The notes under the pieces are model-generated. The model did no database searches and was not told the origin of the DNA. It worked only from the letters and a program-made list of their open reading frames with translations. Both the position numbers and the translations under genes were made by a program. Below are positions 43,681 through 54,921 of a stretch of 64,000 nt of DNA, piece by piece. Origin of the DNA: Zoroaster sp. YZ-2022 (lineage: Eukaryota; Echinodermata; Asteroidea; Forcipulatida; Zoroasteridae); contig CM055835.1 of assembly GCA_029582265.1 (NCBI GenBank), positions 8,051,500-8,115,499 of the forward strand, read 5' to 3'. Position 1 is the stretch's first letter; each line of letters begins with the position of its first letter.

Positions 43681-45254
43681 CTGCTTGTTGGAAGATGCGC
43701 TTATAAATTTGCTTTTATACATTTTTTTTTAACTACAAAATTAATTCAGAAGTAAAGCCTTTCTATATAATAGTAACTCACGGTTGTGGAGGAATTTTTT
43801 TCAAGGAAAATAAAGTCAAAAATTAATTTTTAGTATACAAATGCATATAGTTGATGAAGTGTACTGCAGAAAACAATCGTCCTGGGGGAAATTACCCATA
43901 TAATGTGCATTGTGGACTGCATCCTTTTCCCAGCAATAAATGCAACAATTTCCAGATGACCCTTTGGCCGCACTACCGATGTGACGGGAGTGCATGTACA
44001 GTGGTCGAGTTGTCACAAAAAGTTGAGTTGTCACAAGGATCGAGTTGTCTCGTCAGTCAAGTTGTTACAAGAGTCGAGCTGTCTGATGATCGATACATGT
44101 ATACGCGGTTATCGGAACCAGACCAAATTTCCCAAACACAGTATGGTGGCTAAGAGAGGCCATACAAATCGGCAAACATTCATACCCCTATGTGAAAAAG
44201 TCGTTTAAAACACAGCACGGCACAATTCCAATCGATCCAATAGTAGAAACAGGAAACTGTTTGTTTGGGCATTGTTTATGAGACCTGTTCACCCAAATGC
44301 AAAAAGCAAAGCAAATTTTAAGATATCAACCGTTGAACATGTGACCAATAAGAATGTCAAAACTTTCTGGGGCCTTTATGAATATAATTTTTTTTGCCTT
44401 TTGGTAGTCATCAATTATCATATGGGTAAGTTATAACATTTTCTGAGGTGGATGGTAATATGTTATCAATTATTTGGGAATCCAAGAGGAGCTAATAAAT
44501 AATGTCCGCCTAATTTTCTATCAAACAATTAAACAAATGTTGCTTAGTGTGAAAACTACACCAAAAGGGTCAATATTAACATTTAAATAACTCAAAAACA
44601 AATACTTAGCCTTTGATTTTACCATTTGCGCCTTCTCTCTTTATCATACATAATACATTTACACATACATGTACATGCATTCTATGCATTTCCTTGGTGA
44701 TAAAATTTGGCTTATAAACAGACAATGGTATAAAGGGCACACAGTAAAAGTGTGCATCTCAGGTCAAAATGGCAGAAAACAGTTTTAAAAAATTGCCACT
44801 CCTGGATTTGCCAATGGTTTCAAACACACACTTTGGCTTATTGAGACATAAGCATTATATTACCCAAATAAATCCATTAAAGCTTCAATTATGTAAAATG
44901 TATATAAATACAGTTGATAGTTGATTTTATATTACAATTATACACACGTGTTGGACCTTTGTGCCATATATTTTCACAGTTGTACATAGGTTTCGGAGGT
45001 TAAATTTTTTGTTAACGTTCGATACCAAAATAGTGTTTTTGTTTAAAAATGTGAAATGTTACTCTTATTTGTCATTATAATGTAACTATAATTTGAGAGT
45101 ATTGTGCATGTTCAAACACAAAAGTTAAATTTCCATAAACATTTTCGTCACCTCCGAAACACCATTATTTCTATATAATCTTTGAATAAACTAAAATACA
45201 TATACAATTGTACATGTACATGGTTAGATTTTCTTACACCATGCATACTGTACA
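43681..45254. repeat. Intergenic stretch with repeat R1 copy 3 and a small TIR element
   Basis: 44105-44248 matches the R1 block (aaccagaccaaatttcccaa, catacccctatgtgaaaaa). 44993-45163 is bounded by the inverted words ggtttcggaggt and acctccgaaac with inverted aaatt-rich blocks inside, a probable small MITE. No gene recognised. Confidence 0.5.
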
Positions 45255-45258
45255 TTAA

Positions 45259-45877
45259 CCCTCCTACAATCAGTGCAGAATGTGGGTTCGAATCCCGGCC
45301 GTGACACTTGTGTCCTTGAGCAAGACACTTAACCATAATTGCTTCTCTCCACCCAGGGGTTAAATGGGTACCTGTGAGGGCAGAGTTGGTTGATTAGCCC
45401 TATATGCGCTGTAATGGCAGCAATTGAGCTGTATACTCCCCAGGGAGCTGAGATGGTTTCAGGAATGATTTATGAGCCTTATGAGCTTTATGAGCCGGGG
45501 TAATAATATAATGCGCCTTGAACACCACTCACTTGGTGGATACGTGCGCTATATAAGTCCACACATTATTATTATTATTATTATTAATTTTTGAAACAAC
45601 CCATTCAGGCCACTACAAGCCATTAGCTGTTGCCAGTGGCCTCCTATGGTTACCCTTCTGTGCACTGCCACACCACTGAGATTGCAGGGTAAGGTGGTCT
45701 CTCATTGATACATTGTAGGCCATACTAATATGTTCAAACATTTACAGTGGCCTTGGGTGGCACACAGTTGATTTTGTAAGATTACTTGGAAAGGACAGCA
45801 GGCTTGTACTTGTATGTACTGAAGGTTGCTCAAGAGCAGAATTTTGTGGATCAGAGTGGCCTCCATGTGTAGGAGGG
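45259..45877. mobile_element. TTAA-flanked element containing a SINE (piggyBac-like)
   Basis: Ends CCCTCCTACA and TGTAGGAGGG are flanked by TTAA at 45255-45258 and 45878-45881. The SINE 45272-45591 lies just inside the left end. The remaining interior has no coding potential. TTAA duplication with CCC-type ends is the piggyBac signature. Confidence 0.75.
45272..45591 (+). mobile_element. tRNA-Leu-derived SINE, copy 2 (5'-truncated)
   Basis: Begins within the tRNA-derived head (gcagaatgtgggttcgaatc) and is then almost identical to copy 1 at 2350-2646, apart from a short gagctttat insertion and a longer ATT tail. 5' truncation fits target-primed reverse transcription. Confidence 0.8.
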
Positions 45878-46069
45878 TTAACGTAATAATGAAAAACATG
45901 TTAGTCAGTCATCAATTGACTTTTGGAAAGTTACATTGTGTGTAATATTTTGAAAATTCTTTGAAGGAATTTATTAGTTATGAACTTAAGAAGAAATTGA
46001 AATTGAAGTAACACTTTGATACTCAATATTAACACCTACATGTGTATGTAACCTCCGAAACAATGTATA

Positions 46070-46295
46070 CTCACGGAATTTAAAAACGCATCATCCCAAT
46101 ATTTCACATTTTTTTCAACAGCAGATATTTATGATATTTTAATCAATACTTTCTCAGTCAAGCATGAGCGCAAATTTCACATCATACTGACACAATAAAA
46201 GTGCTACGTACAATTATGGCTTCAATTTATCACTGCATATAAGCTAAACATATTTATTGAGAAATACAAGTTGATGCGTTTTTAAATTCCGTGAG
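46070..46295. mobile_element. MITE with 24-bp perfect inverted ends
   Basis: The left end starts ctcacggaatttaaaaacgc (46070-46093) and is perfectly inverted at 46272-46295. Flanks are tata/tgtata, compatible with TA-targeting (Tc1/mariner-like) insertion but not proving it. Non-coding. Confidence 0.65.
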
Positions 46296-46299
46296 TGTA

Positions 46300-49098
46300 T
46301 ATTAACATAAATCTGTCCTAAAGCAATACAAAAACAGAAATGGAGAGAAAGAAGATTCCTTTAAGAGTTGCAAGAAAATGTTAACATCTCTGTAACCTCT
46401 GAAACACATTTAGTCAAACCCCCAGCCCACACTGGAATTTTTTCTTTAATTCTTACATCATCTGCATGTATGTGCGCCTTACTGAGTAGTATTTGTGCAG
46501 AAAGTTTTTGACTGAGCCTCCTTTCAGGGAAAGTATTTTTAAAAAGAAAATTATCTCTCAAATAACAATTTTGCTGTAAAAATTGCAATTTACAATCTTT
46601 TTTGAACAGAACAAATGTGTATGAAACTTTAAAATTTTAGTTTGGAACTATACCTTGTATTTAATAATAAAATCAATATTAAGTTGAAGTTTAAAGTTAA
46701 AGGGTTACAATAATCCAAATGTAAACAATATACAGTTTTTGGTCAAATGACGCTATATCAGCATGTTTGCCAATTTTTTGGGTACTTCAACAAAAAGATT
46801 GAGCTCCAAAACGGAGGCGTGATTTGAAAAAGAAAAAATCCTGAAAAATGGATAGCAGGCCCTTTTGATCTCGAGGACAGAACCTCCTGAATGTTTTTAT
46901 TTTGGAGGATTTACAGACTCTCCACAATCCCCACAAACAAGAAACTAGAAGTTCAGACACAATGCAGGCTACACATACTTTTTTCTTTAGGCAAAGGGAG
47001 ATTTGTAAAAAAAATCCTGAAATCAGAGGCCTGCAAAAATTATTATTTTCTAATTATTTGACTTTAAGTTAATAACATTTTAGTGGACAAATGTAAATAT
47101 ACAAATTTTGAATTTTGGGACACCCGAGCAACCACTGATTGTGAAAATGTCCATATATGACCATGCAAGAGTAATCCTATACAGCACTGTTGTTGACTCG
47201 AGTCCGACTCGAGTCCGACTCGAGCCGCCAATTTTTGTGACTTGCGACTTGACTTGACTGTATAGTCTACAGTCCCTTCTGCCTCGGAGCCTAAATTACA
47301 TGTATAATACAGGCATAATTCATTGTTGAATAAACATGTCAAGTGTTAAATCCAACTCCATACATGTACATGTTATTAAAGGGTCTATGAAAGACAGTGT
47401 AAACAATAAAGTATGCCTATTGGAGAATATATTTGCCCTTTGTCCATTTTTTCTACGTCTGTTTGTACAATTAAAAAATTTAATTCTAAATTTAGGGGGG
47501 GCGCCACACTCCTCCCATTGCTCCTTATTAACGTAATATCTGTGGGAGATTTTAGCACTAGCACGTGTTTACGTGGCACTCTGTCATGGTTTAATTTTGG
47601 TTCTAAATACTGTAACGTACTCAATTATTTTTAATTCACAAATAACCCCTGCGGTTGTCCATTGGTATGTTCCAATTCAATGGAGGCATGCACTGCGTTT
47701 CAAGGTACCACAGGCATGGCCAGGCTGGTGGTGATTGGTGCTTGCAAATACATGTTTATTACATTTTTACATAAGTCATGTGTACACACATTGCTAGCAA
47801 TTCATGACTGTTTTATTACCTAGTGGCAACAATGATGGCCAATAATAATGGGTTAAAAAGGCATGCTAGCAAACGATGAAAACCTTTGTTTGCTTTGTTC
47901 TCTCGGGGAATCTAGTTGGAAGAGATTGTATAGAACATGTGACGACTTGACGCACTCATGGTTAGACTGGTACCTATACCACCTCTGGGCACCAGACCAT
48001 GCCGCCTAGGGTATATACACCACGCTCGATATGCGGCAGAGTGCCCCCCCTCCCCCACAAATGTCACTATACACTAACACACTGTTCTATTGTTAACGGA
48101 CCTCTCTCCCCCCCCCCACCCCCAATATCCTCTAAAGAATTCTTAAAACACAATGAAGACACAATGGGAGGGGGGTGCACTCTGCCGCACATCGAGCATC
48201 ATATGCTAGGGTAAGGCTCCCTGCCCAGGCTGTACATCACGAACAGCACCACCTTGCGTCGTGCAAAATTCGAAACAATTTTTTTTAAATTTAATTAAAA
48301 TTTAAAAATCCACTCAAGACACAAAACAAACTTAAAATTGTTTTTTATTCATATCAACTGACAAAATAACAATAACAAAAAAAATAAAACAAAAACACAC
48401 TTCATAGTCCCTTTAAATCCAACAAAGTTAAAATATACGATATAAAGAGTTGTTACCGAAAAAAAAAAAAAAATTATTTACAAAATAGTTGTAATATTAC
48501 TTGACAGCTTCAATTTGGCATCAACTGAATGCTCATTTTAATTGTCAACTTTTGTAGAAAAATCTGTGATATAATTAACATTTTCGTTCAAAAGTGACTA
48601 TTTTTTTTTTCTTTGAAAGCACAAGACCTGAATGGTACACTCTGAGCTTATACATGTATGTACATTGACTTTCATGTTGTCAGATAAGATTTTTTTAAGT
48701 GTCCAAATTGAAAACGTACCTTTACCGAAGGAAATGTCTTAAAACTTACTGGTCACAATACCAACAAAATATTTTTATATAGAAAAAAATATCATACCAC
48801 ATTCCAGGCAGCCCACCCACCTTTGCCCTGTTCAACAAAAAGCTTAATAACACAATTAATTTAAACAAATCGGAGTGCTATTTTTAGATTAAGTCCATGA
48901 CTGAAAATAATACCCCACATGATAAGGTCAAATGAGCCAGTAATTTTCAGTCACTGTGTTCATTAAATTAGGACACTGATTCCACTTCCTCTTGAAAGTC
49001 TGCTCTGATCATGACGATATTGTCCCTTTAACTTAATTGCTTGCTGCTTGTCGCACATTAATATGTTATTAATGGGAGTTTAAACACCATCTGTTTAT
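46300..49098. other. Gene-poor stretch, 3' of PSMD5
   Basis: A gactcgagtccgactcgag simple block occurs at 47195-47225, related to the GACTC-rich stretch at 55870-56010. A small fold-back (48005-48215) has arms gcggcagagtgccccccctc and gaggggggtgcactctgccg. 48890-49034 is a truncated copy of the TTAA fold-back MITE. AT-rich homopolymers are common. The PSMD5 3' UTR must begin at 49098 and read leftward, but its end cannot be placed. Confidence 0.45.
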
Positions 49099-49494
49099 TC
49101 ACATTTCTTCTAAGGCCACTTCTGATTGTACAATTCTAAACAGTGGCCCATCTTTCACATATTCAATCAATTTCAACATAAATGGTCTTCCAAAAACTTC
49201 AGCTACAGTTACTGACTCTGCTAGGGTCTTGATTATGTAATATTTGGCATGTTTACCCGTTTGCTCATACTCAGTTGATCGATCAAGTAGGTACTCATGA
49301 AAACCACCATGTTGATTCATTAATCTCTGTGCCCACTCTTGATTGGCAATTGCCCCAATGAGATAAAGTGCAGCACATTTAAGTTCAGGAAAAGGCTGCT
49401 TGCAAATAGAAAGAATTATTTGCAGAGGTTTGTTGTTGATTTGGATGAACCATTGCTCAAGGATGGATAGCATCAGACTTGTTTGTTCTTCATT
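49099..49494 (-). CDS. PSMD5: PSMD5 terminal exon
   Basis: 131 codons plus stop. It begins NEEQTSLMLSILEQWF after the acceptor ttttttatag and ends ALEEM with a TGA at 49099-49101. It includes the strongly conserved PFPELKCAAL and AIANQEWAQ segments of the family. Confidence 0.9.
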   Translation of the reverse strand, partial: NEEQTSLMLSILEQWFIQINNKPLQIILSICKQPFPELKCAALYLIGAIANQEWAQRLMNQHGGFHEYLLDRSTEYEQTGKHAKYYIIKTLAESVTVAEVFGRPFMLKLIEYVKDGPLFRIVQSEVALEEM

Positions 49495-52400
49495 CTATAA
49501 AAAAAAAAAAAATCAATGATTTTAAATCTGATATATTTTCCTTACTGATACATGTGATTCAAATTAGGTAAATTACATGTACATGTACATATATACATGT
49601 ATGAAATATAGGCCTATATAATATGGGAAGCGAGCAAAGAAAAATTGGCTGATGCCGGACTCGAACCCGCAACCTCTTGAATACCGTACGAGCATGCTCT
49701 ACCAACTGATCAGCTAACCAGCCCCTATGTTGTTGGGCGGTCCACTTAAATGCCAATTATCTATTGCTCTATGGGGCCAGGTCAGAGGCCAAACCATATC
49801 TGCCGAGTAGCCAGGGATCATGCCCCAGTCCAATGCAAACAACCTGGGTAATGGCATATATATTCAAGCTTCTTCAATATAATTAAGGAGAAAACACCAT
49901 TACTTATCAGTAAAGCCATTTAAAGAATATTGCATTTGTAAACTGACCTACATGTACCAGAAAACTTCTCACACAAAAATGTTTAATGCATGATTTTCTA
50001 CATGAACATCAATGGAAATATGAATTAGCCATGAACACAAAATTGTGAAAAACATTGGCAGGGTTCAAGACCCCCAAAAACCTTCAGATTTTCAATTATT
50101 GAGCACCCATAAACAAAAAGATGTGGATTCAATGCAATTAGTTACATGTACACACACATGCCAACAATGAAAGAAGGAAAAACCCATTAAATTTACAAAG
50201 ATAAATTTAGCACCCAAAAATCTTGACCACATCTTCAAAATTGCAGGAAACATTTTTTAACTTATCTTGGTACATTTGTAACTTGCAGTCATTCATTTTC
50301 TGTTTTTCCTGATCTACATACATGTACATGTACACACTCATGAGTTCAACACAACAAAGTGGGATTTTGTCCTGACGTTAAAATAACTTTGCAATTAATC
50401 CATATTGTTGTGATACTGTTTGATACTTTTTATTTTTGAAAGCAGTATAATATGTGTATTATTTGAAAACTTATTTTGGGCTATATCAATAATGCTGACT
50501 TGCAAATTATATGTTTAACTGTCAATCCTAGTGCTAGCAACAATTATACATGTAGCATGCACTTTCACCGTGGGTGTACTTTTTGTTGCTTATGTCAAAC
50601 AGTGGATAACATTAGTAGCAGTTTATTTAGCAACCATTCCTGCAAAGAGTTCAACCAGGCCTTGAACCCCTGAGGTGGATGGTAGTGCAGGCAGTTGTAA
50701 AGGATATGGTCTGCTGTTTGGTCTGAAGTCCCATTGTTCTTAATTAGTCGGTTAACTTTCGTCTGACATGACTATAGAGCAAATTCATCACAGTATAACT
50801 CCATCAGATTCTATTCTCTTAATCTACAGTAACTATAATCACTAGTGGTTATATTTCAATACTTAAATTGACAGAATTGTTGCAAATACAAGCCATTTTT
50901 GGTCTATAGTTATGCATAACATTTGAAACATGTGCATTGAAAATAAACAGTTATTTAGCTGGTAACTTGCATCACAAGCCTTATACTGTACTGCTGCACA
51001 GGCTTGGTGCAAATCATTGGTACTCTGCGTCACATGGACATGCATTAAAAAAAAACAAGTTCCCTTGCGTAGATGTGTACAAAGTCAATGGAGGGCAAGT
51101 TTTTCTGTGATAAAGTAGGCCTACAAAAAATATTTTAAAAAAAAGTTAAAACATTTCAAGAAAAATTCTAAGTACCCCAAAAAAGTTAAAAAAATTCAAA
51201 ATTATCAACAAAAATTCTAACCTACAAAAAGGAATAAAATATTGAACTCAATTTAGTTCACTTTTTTGCTGCAATAGAAATAAAACATATTTTTCCCTAT
51301 TTTTTGAATGAAAATAAGGAAAAAACTATTTTAAATAGGAATAAAGTAGGATTTTACCTTTCAATTTCTACGAGCACAAAAATCACCATATATTGTTAAC
51401 ACATGTTCTGAGATATCATGGTATAACCATGAAAATACCATGACAAAACACAAGTACCATAGATGTACCACCACAACCATGGTAAAACCATGGTACATCC
51501 ATGGTATAACCATAGGAGTACAACCAATGGAATAAGTACCATGGTTATAACATGGATTTACCATGGTAACCATCATAAAACCATGGTTACCATGGTAATA
51601 CTATGGTACTTTTTTATAAGGGAAAACATCCTCCAAAATTTCTAGTCGTATTATCAAAATAAACAACAGCAAACAATTGTTTTCTCAAGTAAAATAAAGT
51701 TGGTTAATGCATACTGTATAAATGTGTAAAATTATGTGATTGTATTGGGTCATTCCACATCAAATCACACACTTTCCGAGGTCAATCTCACAGATTTTTG
51801 TTTTACTTTCTAGGTTTGTTTGGTTGTATGAGAAAACTCCAAAACTGAAATTTAAGCATTTTTGGTCATGTTGTTTGTGAGTTACAGGTCGCTGAACTTT
51901 TGACCTTCCGTTTGACCCAACTTTGGAAATATCTGTAACTCCGGTTAGGAATATTGTAAGTAAGTGATTTTTATGTTAAATGAAAGCTCTTATCATCACA
52001 AATTATCCACTTTGCAATTTGGAAATTTAAAAAAATAAACAAGTAGTCAAGCAAAGTGTATTTTGACCTTTGACCCCGCGCAGACCACAAAATTAAAATT
52101 CATGAAATTCTATCAAACAAAGGCCCAAAGTATACTTAAATATAAAAATGGGCTCTCAAGTAATTAATATAGGGTGTACATTTAAAGATGGGCAGGGCAC
52201 TCCAATGCTGATTTACAGTGTACATTATGTATGCATACATGTATGTACACTGTACAATGTACATGATGTACATTGTACGCATCATTTAAGCTACCAGTTA
52301 CAAAAGGCTATCATATTTTTCTAATTACTATAGACATATACCAACTCAAAAATCACAATAAGAATTAGTCCCTCGAGATGGTACCAAAAAGTGACATTTC

Positions 52401-53511
52401 AGCCCATGGTTCATGGACTACATGTACTCTATTACACTCTAGCAGAATGCCATTTAATCAGTTCCTACCCAATGAAATAGTAGAAATAGTAGTTTAGTAA
52501 TAATTTTGACAATCTGCAACGGAATTTCAAACAATACATCGCAGATTTTGCGATGCAAATCACAACAGATAGTTTTTACTCTTGTGGTTTAATAGCAAAC
52601 ATTTTTATTTTGAAATCACATTCACAAACCTTTCCCAAAATAACATTTACGTGTATATTTCCGACCTAAAAATATCAAGGGTTCCGTCCAGACAAGGTTT
52701 GTTTCCATATGCCCAGAAGGCACTGGCATACGTCTGTCCGATGTATGGTACCATGACTTCACAACGCGTTTGTTGATGCAACGGTTAACACTTGCACTGG
52801 TTTTACCTATGTGCACGCCATACATGCAACTTTATTTTCCAACAATCCAAAATGCCAAAAATTCTATGTGCATGCAATATTTTTCTGCTGATGAATTAAC
52901 TCAACTGTTACGGGCGAAATCCCCAAAATGGAAAACATGCAACAACCAATCTTTTTTGTTTATAGCTTCGCACATGTTTTTTTCTTCTGAGTTTGGGGGT
53001 TGGAGCAATTGAGCAATACACCACCCCTATACACAATTAGTAACCTGTGCGCTTCACACGTGCACTTTCATAGTAGCAGTAGTAGTAGCAGTAATAATAG
53101 TTATTTACATTATTATCCCTGGTCATTGGGCCAATATCAATCCTTAAAGTTTCTCAGCTCCCTGGGAGTATACAGCCCCAAGCTACAGTACCATAGTGCA
53201 TTGTAGCTCATCAGAAGCTTTTTAACCACGTACAATATATCAACCTGTACCCTCACATGTACCCATTTATACTCCTGGGTGATGAGGAGCACTGTACAGT
53301 GAAGTGTCTTGCTCAAGGACACAAGTACCATTCCACAATGTAATACATGGTACAATGGTGATTGTCACACTGACTTCAAATTTAATATAAACATGGCTCA
53401 CCTTCAAAGAAAACAAATTTTCTAATGCCATCAGGCTCCTAATTCTGACATCCATTGGGGGCTGCTGAATAATTTTACCAATTTGATTGAGTCCCTCATT
53501 CATCAGAACAC
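49099..53511 (-). CDS. PSMD5: 26S proteasome non-ATPase subunit 5 (assembly chaperone S5b), 3' part
   Basis: Two minus-strand exons (53402-53511, then 49099-49494) join in frame (phase 0 at AAG|gtgagc and ttatag|AAT) to give the C-terminal 168 residues. Matches to animal PSMD5 include MDVRIRSLMALENL, then QPFPELKCAALYLIGAIANQ and EWAQRLM, DRSTEYEQ, KYYIIKTLAES and a GPLF-type C-terminus. PSMD5 is a HEAT-like repeat chaperone that binds the RPT2 ATPase during assembly of the 19S base and is not part of the finished proteasome. The expected full protein is about 500 residues, so the N-terminal two thirds is not accounted for. It should lie at higher coordinates, but no exon of it was recognised before the unrelated exons at 61.5 kb. 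Confidence 0.88.
49646..49723 (-). repeat. tRNA-Arg(ACG)-like pseudogene or SINE head
   Basis: On the minus strand a complete 7-bp acceptor stem forms (GGCTGGT with ATCAGCC). D-arm sequence TAGCTGATCAGTTGGTAGAG and T-loop GGGTTCGAGTCC are present. The anticodon loop would be GTACGGT (anticodon ACG), but the anticodon stem pairs at only about two of five positions. It is therefore unlikely to be a functional tRNA. Confidence 0.6.
51418..51612. repeat. Array of ACCATGGT-type palindromes
   Basis: About a dozen copies of ccatgg or near matches (accatggtaaaaccatggta, ttaccatggtaaccat) occur within 200 bp, giving many overlapping hairpins. It lies in the PSMD5 intron and has no coding reading. Confidence 0.75.
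53150..53345 (-). mobile_element. Diverged SINE, reverse orientation
   Basis: The reverse complement carries gtgtccttgagcaagacact, aaatgggtac.tgtgaggg and a ctcccagggagctga-like block, as in the SINEs at 2305 and 45272 but with more differences and rearranged spacing. The head and tail are not clear. Confidence 0.55.
53402..53511 (-). CDS. PSMD5: PSMD5 penultimate exon
   Basis: The 110-nt exon lies between acceptor ctgcag and donor gtgagc. The first two bases complete a split codon (phase 1 intron upstream), then VLMNEGLNQIGKIIQQPPMD, VRIRSLMALENLFSLK. It corresponds to the segment just before the conserved C-terminal block in PSMD5. Confidence 0.85.
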
Positions 53512-54488
53512 CTGCAGTAAGAGAAACATGTATTACCTTCAACTTACATTTATACATTTTCTTATTGATCATATAATAGTGATTTTACACATTTATGAAG
53601 AAAGAGCAATAACATCACAACAATTTGAGACACCATATTAAACTTGAAATTTTATGAATTAACACTTATGAGTTGTTCAGGCTACAGTACCAGAAAACTT
53701 ATTAGTCCTTGAGCAAGCTAATTTGTTGATACCTCCTAGAGGGACTAATTCCTTTATACATGTAGGTTTTCTCGATAGAAAATATGATAGACTTTCTGAA
53801 ATGGAAGCTCGGCAATTCCACAGTGACTGACTTTGCAATTTAAAAAAAAAAATTGGTATTCAAATTTTGGTCTTGTTACTGAACCATTAAATTCAGTTGA
53901 CTATGTAAATGTATGTTTTGCATGAGGAATACTTGGACCTTAACACTTGTCACAAATTAGAAAAAGTTCTTTTCAGCTTTAAGAGTTAGTTGGTCACTGT
54001 GACAACAAAATAAAATAAACTACATAATCCAAATTTCTCTTCAAGTTGGATGCTTAAAAATCATATCCATTTAACCATAACACAGCTAATGTGACAACAA
54101 AGACATGAGGTGAAAACCGAAATTTTTGAATAAATTAACAAACATGCAAATTAAACTCCGTGATTGACATTACCATGACTGACATTACCATGACTGACAT
54201 TACACATCCTGCAGTATTTTATGATACTGTATGCAATGTTATAATATCTTTACTTCAAATAATGAACCGTTTCTAACTAGATTTTACCATTAAAAACGAA
54301 GATCGTCTATGTTTAAGCATTATAAACAGATATATACATGTATATTTAAGGATTTTATATGACTGGCCCGATGACAGGGGAAATAATGTTCATGCGCCAT
54401 GAGCGTCAAACTTGGCAGATACCAGCACAATATAAGTGTCCATTATTATTATTTTATTATTAAGCATGCTTCAAGTACACACTACACT

Positions 54489-54921
54489 AGGGATGGATAA
54501 TATCACGATAATATCGTAATGATACGATATTCAAAAAATTATCAGCTAAATCGGTTATGGTTTTGAAGATATTGAAATATCACCATATTGACGATATTCC
54601 AAAAATATCGCCGATGTCAAATTTATATCACTCTTTTTAGTTAAAATATTGCCGGAGTGATAAATTGTCTCAGAAATTTATACGGTGATATCAACAAAGT
54701 TACGGTACCGTGAAGAACTAAACAGTTCGAAATCGATCAAAGGTCCATTCATTTTCAGCTCTGGGATGGGGGGCTGTAGGCATTTTTAAACCACTGTTTG
54801 TTTATAGACGTCGCACCTATGCAACTTCCCTGTAGAACTTGCATGTAAAAGTAGTTATATCGTATATGGCCAATATCACAGCTGTCGATAATCGACTATC
54901 AAAAAAATTAATATCTTCATC
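54489..54921. mobile_element. hAT-like MITE with ACTACACT target duplication
   Basis: A 433-bp AT-rich element rich in gatatt/aatatc words, starting agggatggataatatcac and ending with a loosely inverted attaatatcttcatc. ACTACACT occurs directly at both sides (54481-54488 and 54922-54929). The 8-bp duplication suggests hAT; the TIR match is imperfect. Confidence 0.55.

Larger units (their letters stand above)
49495..53401 (-). other. PSMD5 last intron (3.9 kb)
   Basis: Contains a tRNA-Arg-like SINE head (49646-49723), an array of CCATGG palindromes (51418-51612), a TGTACAT-rich palindromic stretch (52210-52280), an agt/agc trinucleotide run (about 53072-53095) and a diverged SINE in reverse (53150-53345). 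A GC-richer minus ORF at 52622-52825 is unassigned. Nothing else was recognised. Confidence 0.6.

Noticed and set aside
49646..49723. Functional tRNA-Arg gene
   Set aside because: Acceptor and T-arm are good, but the anticodon stem is mostly unpaired; it fits a tRNA-derived repeat better.
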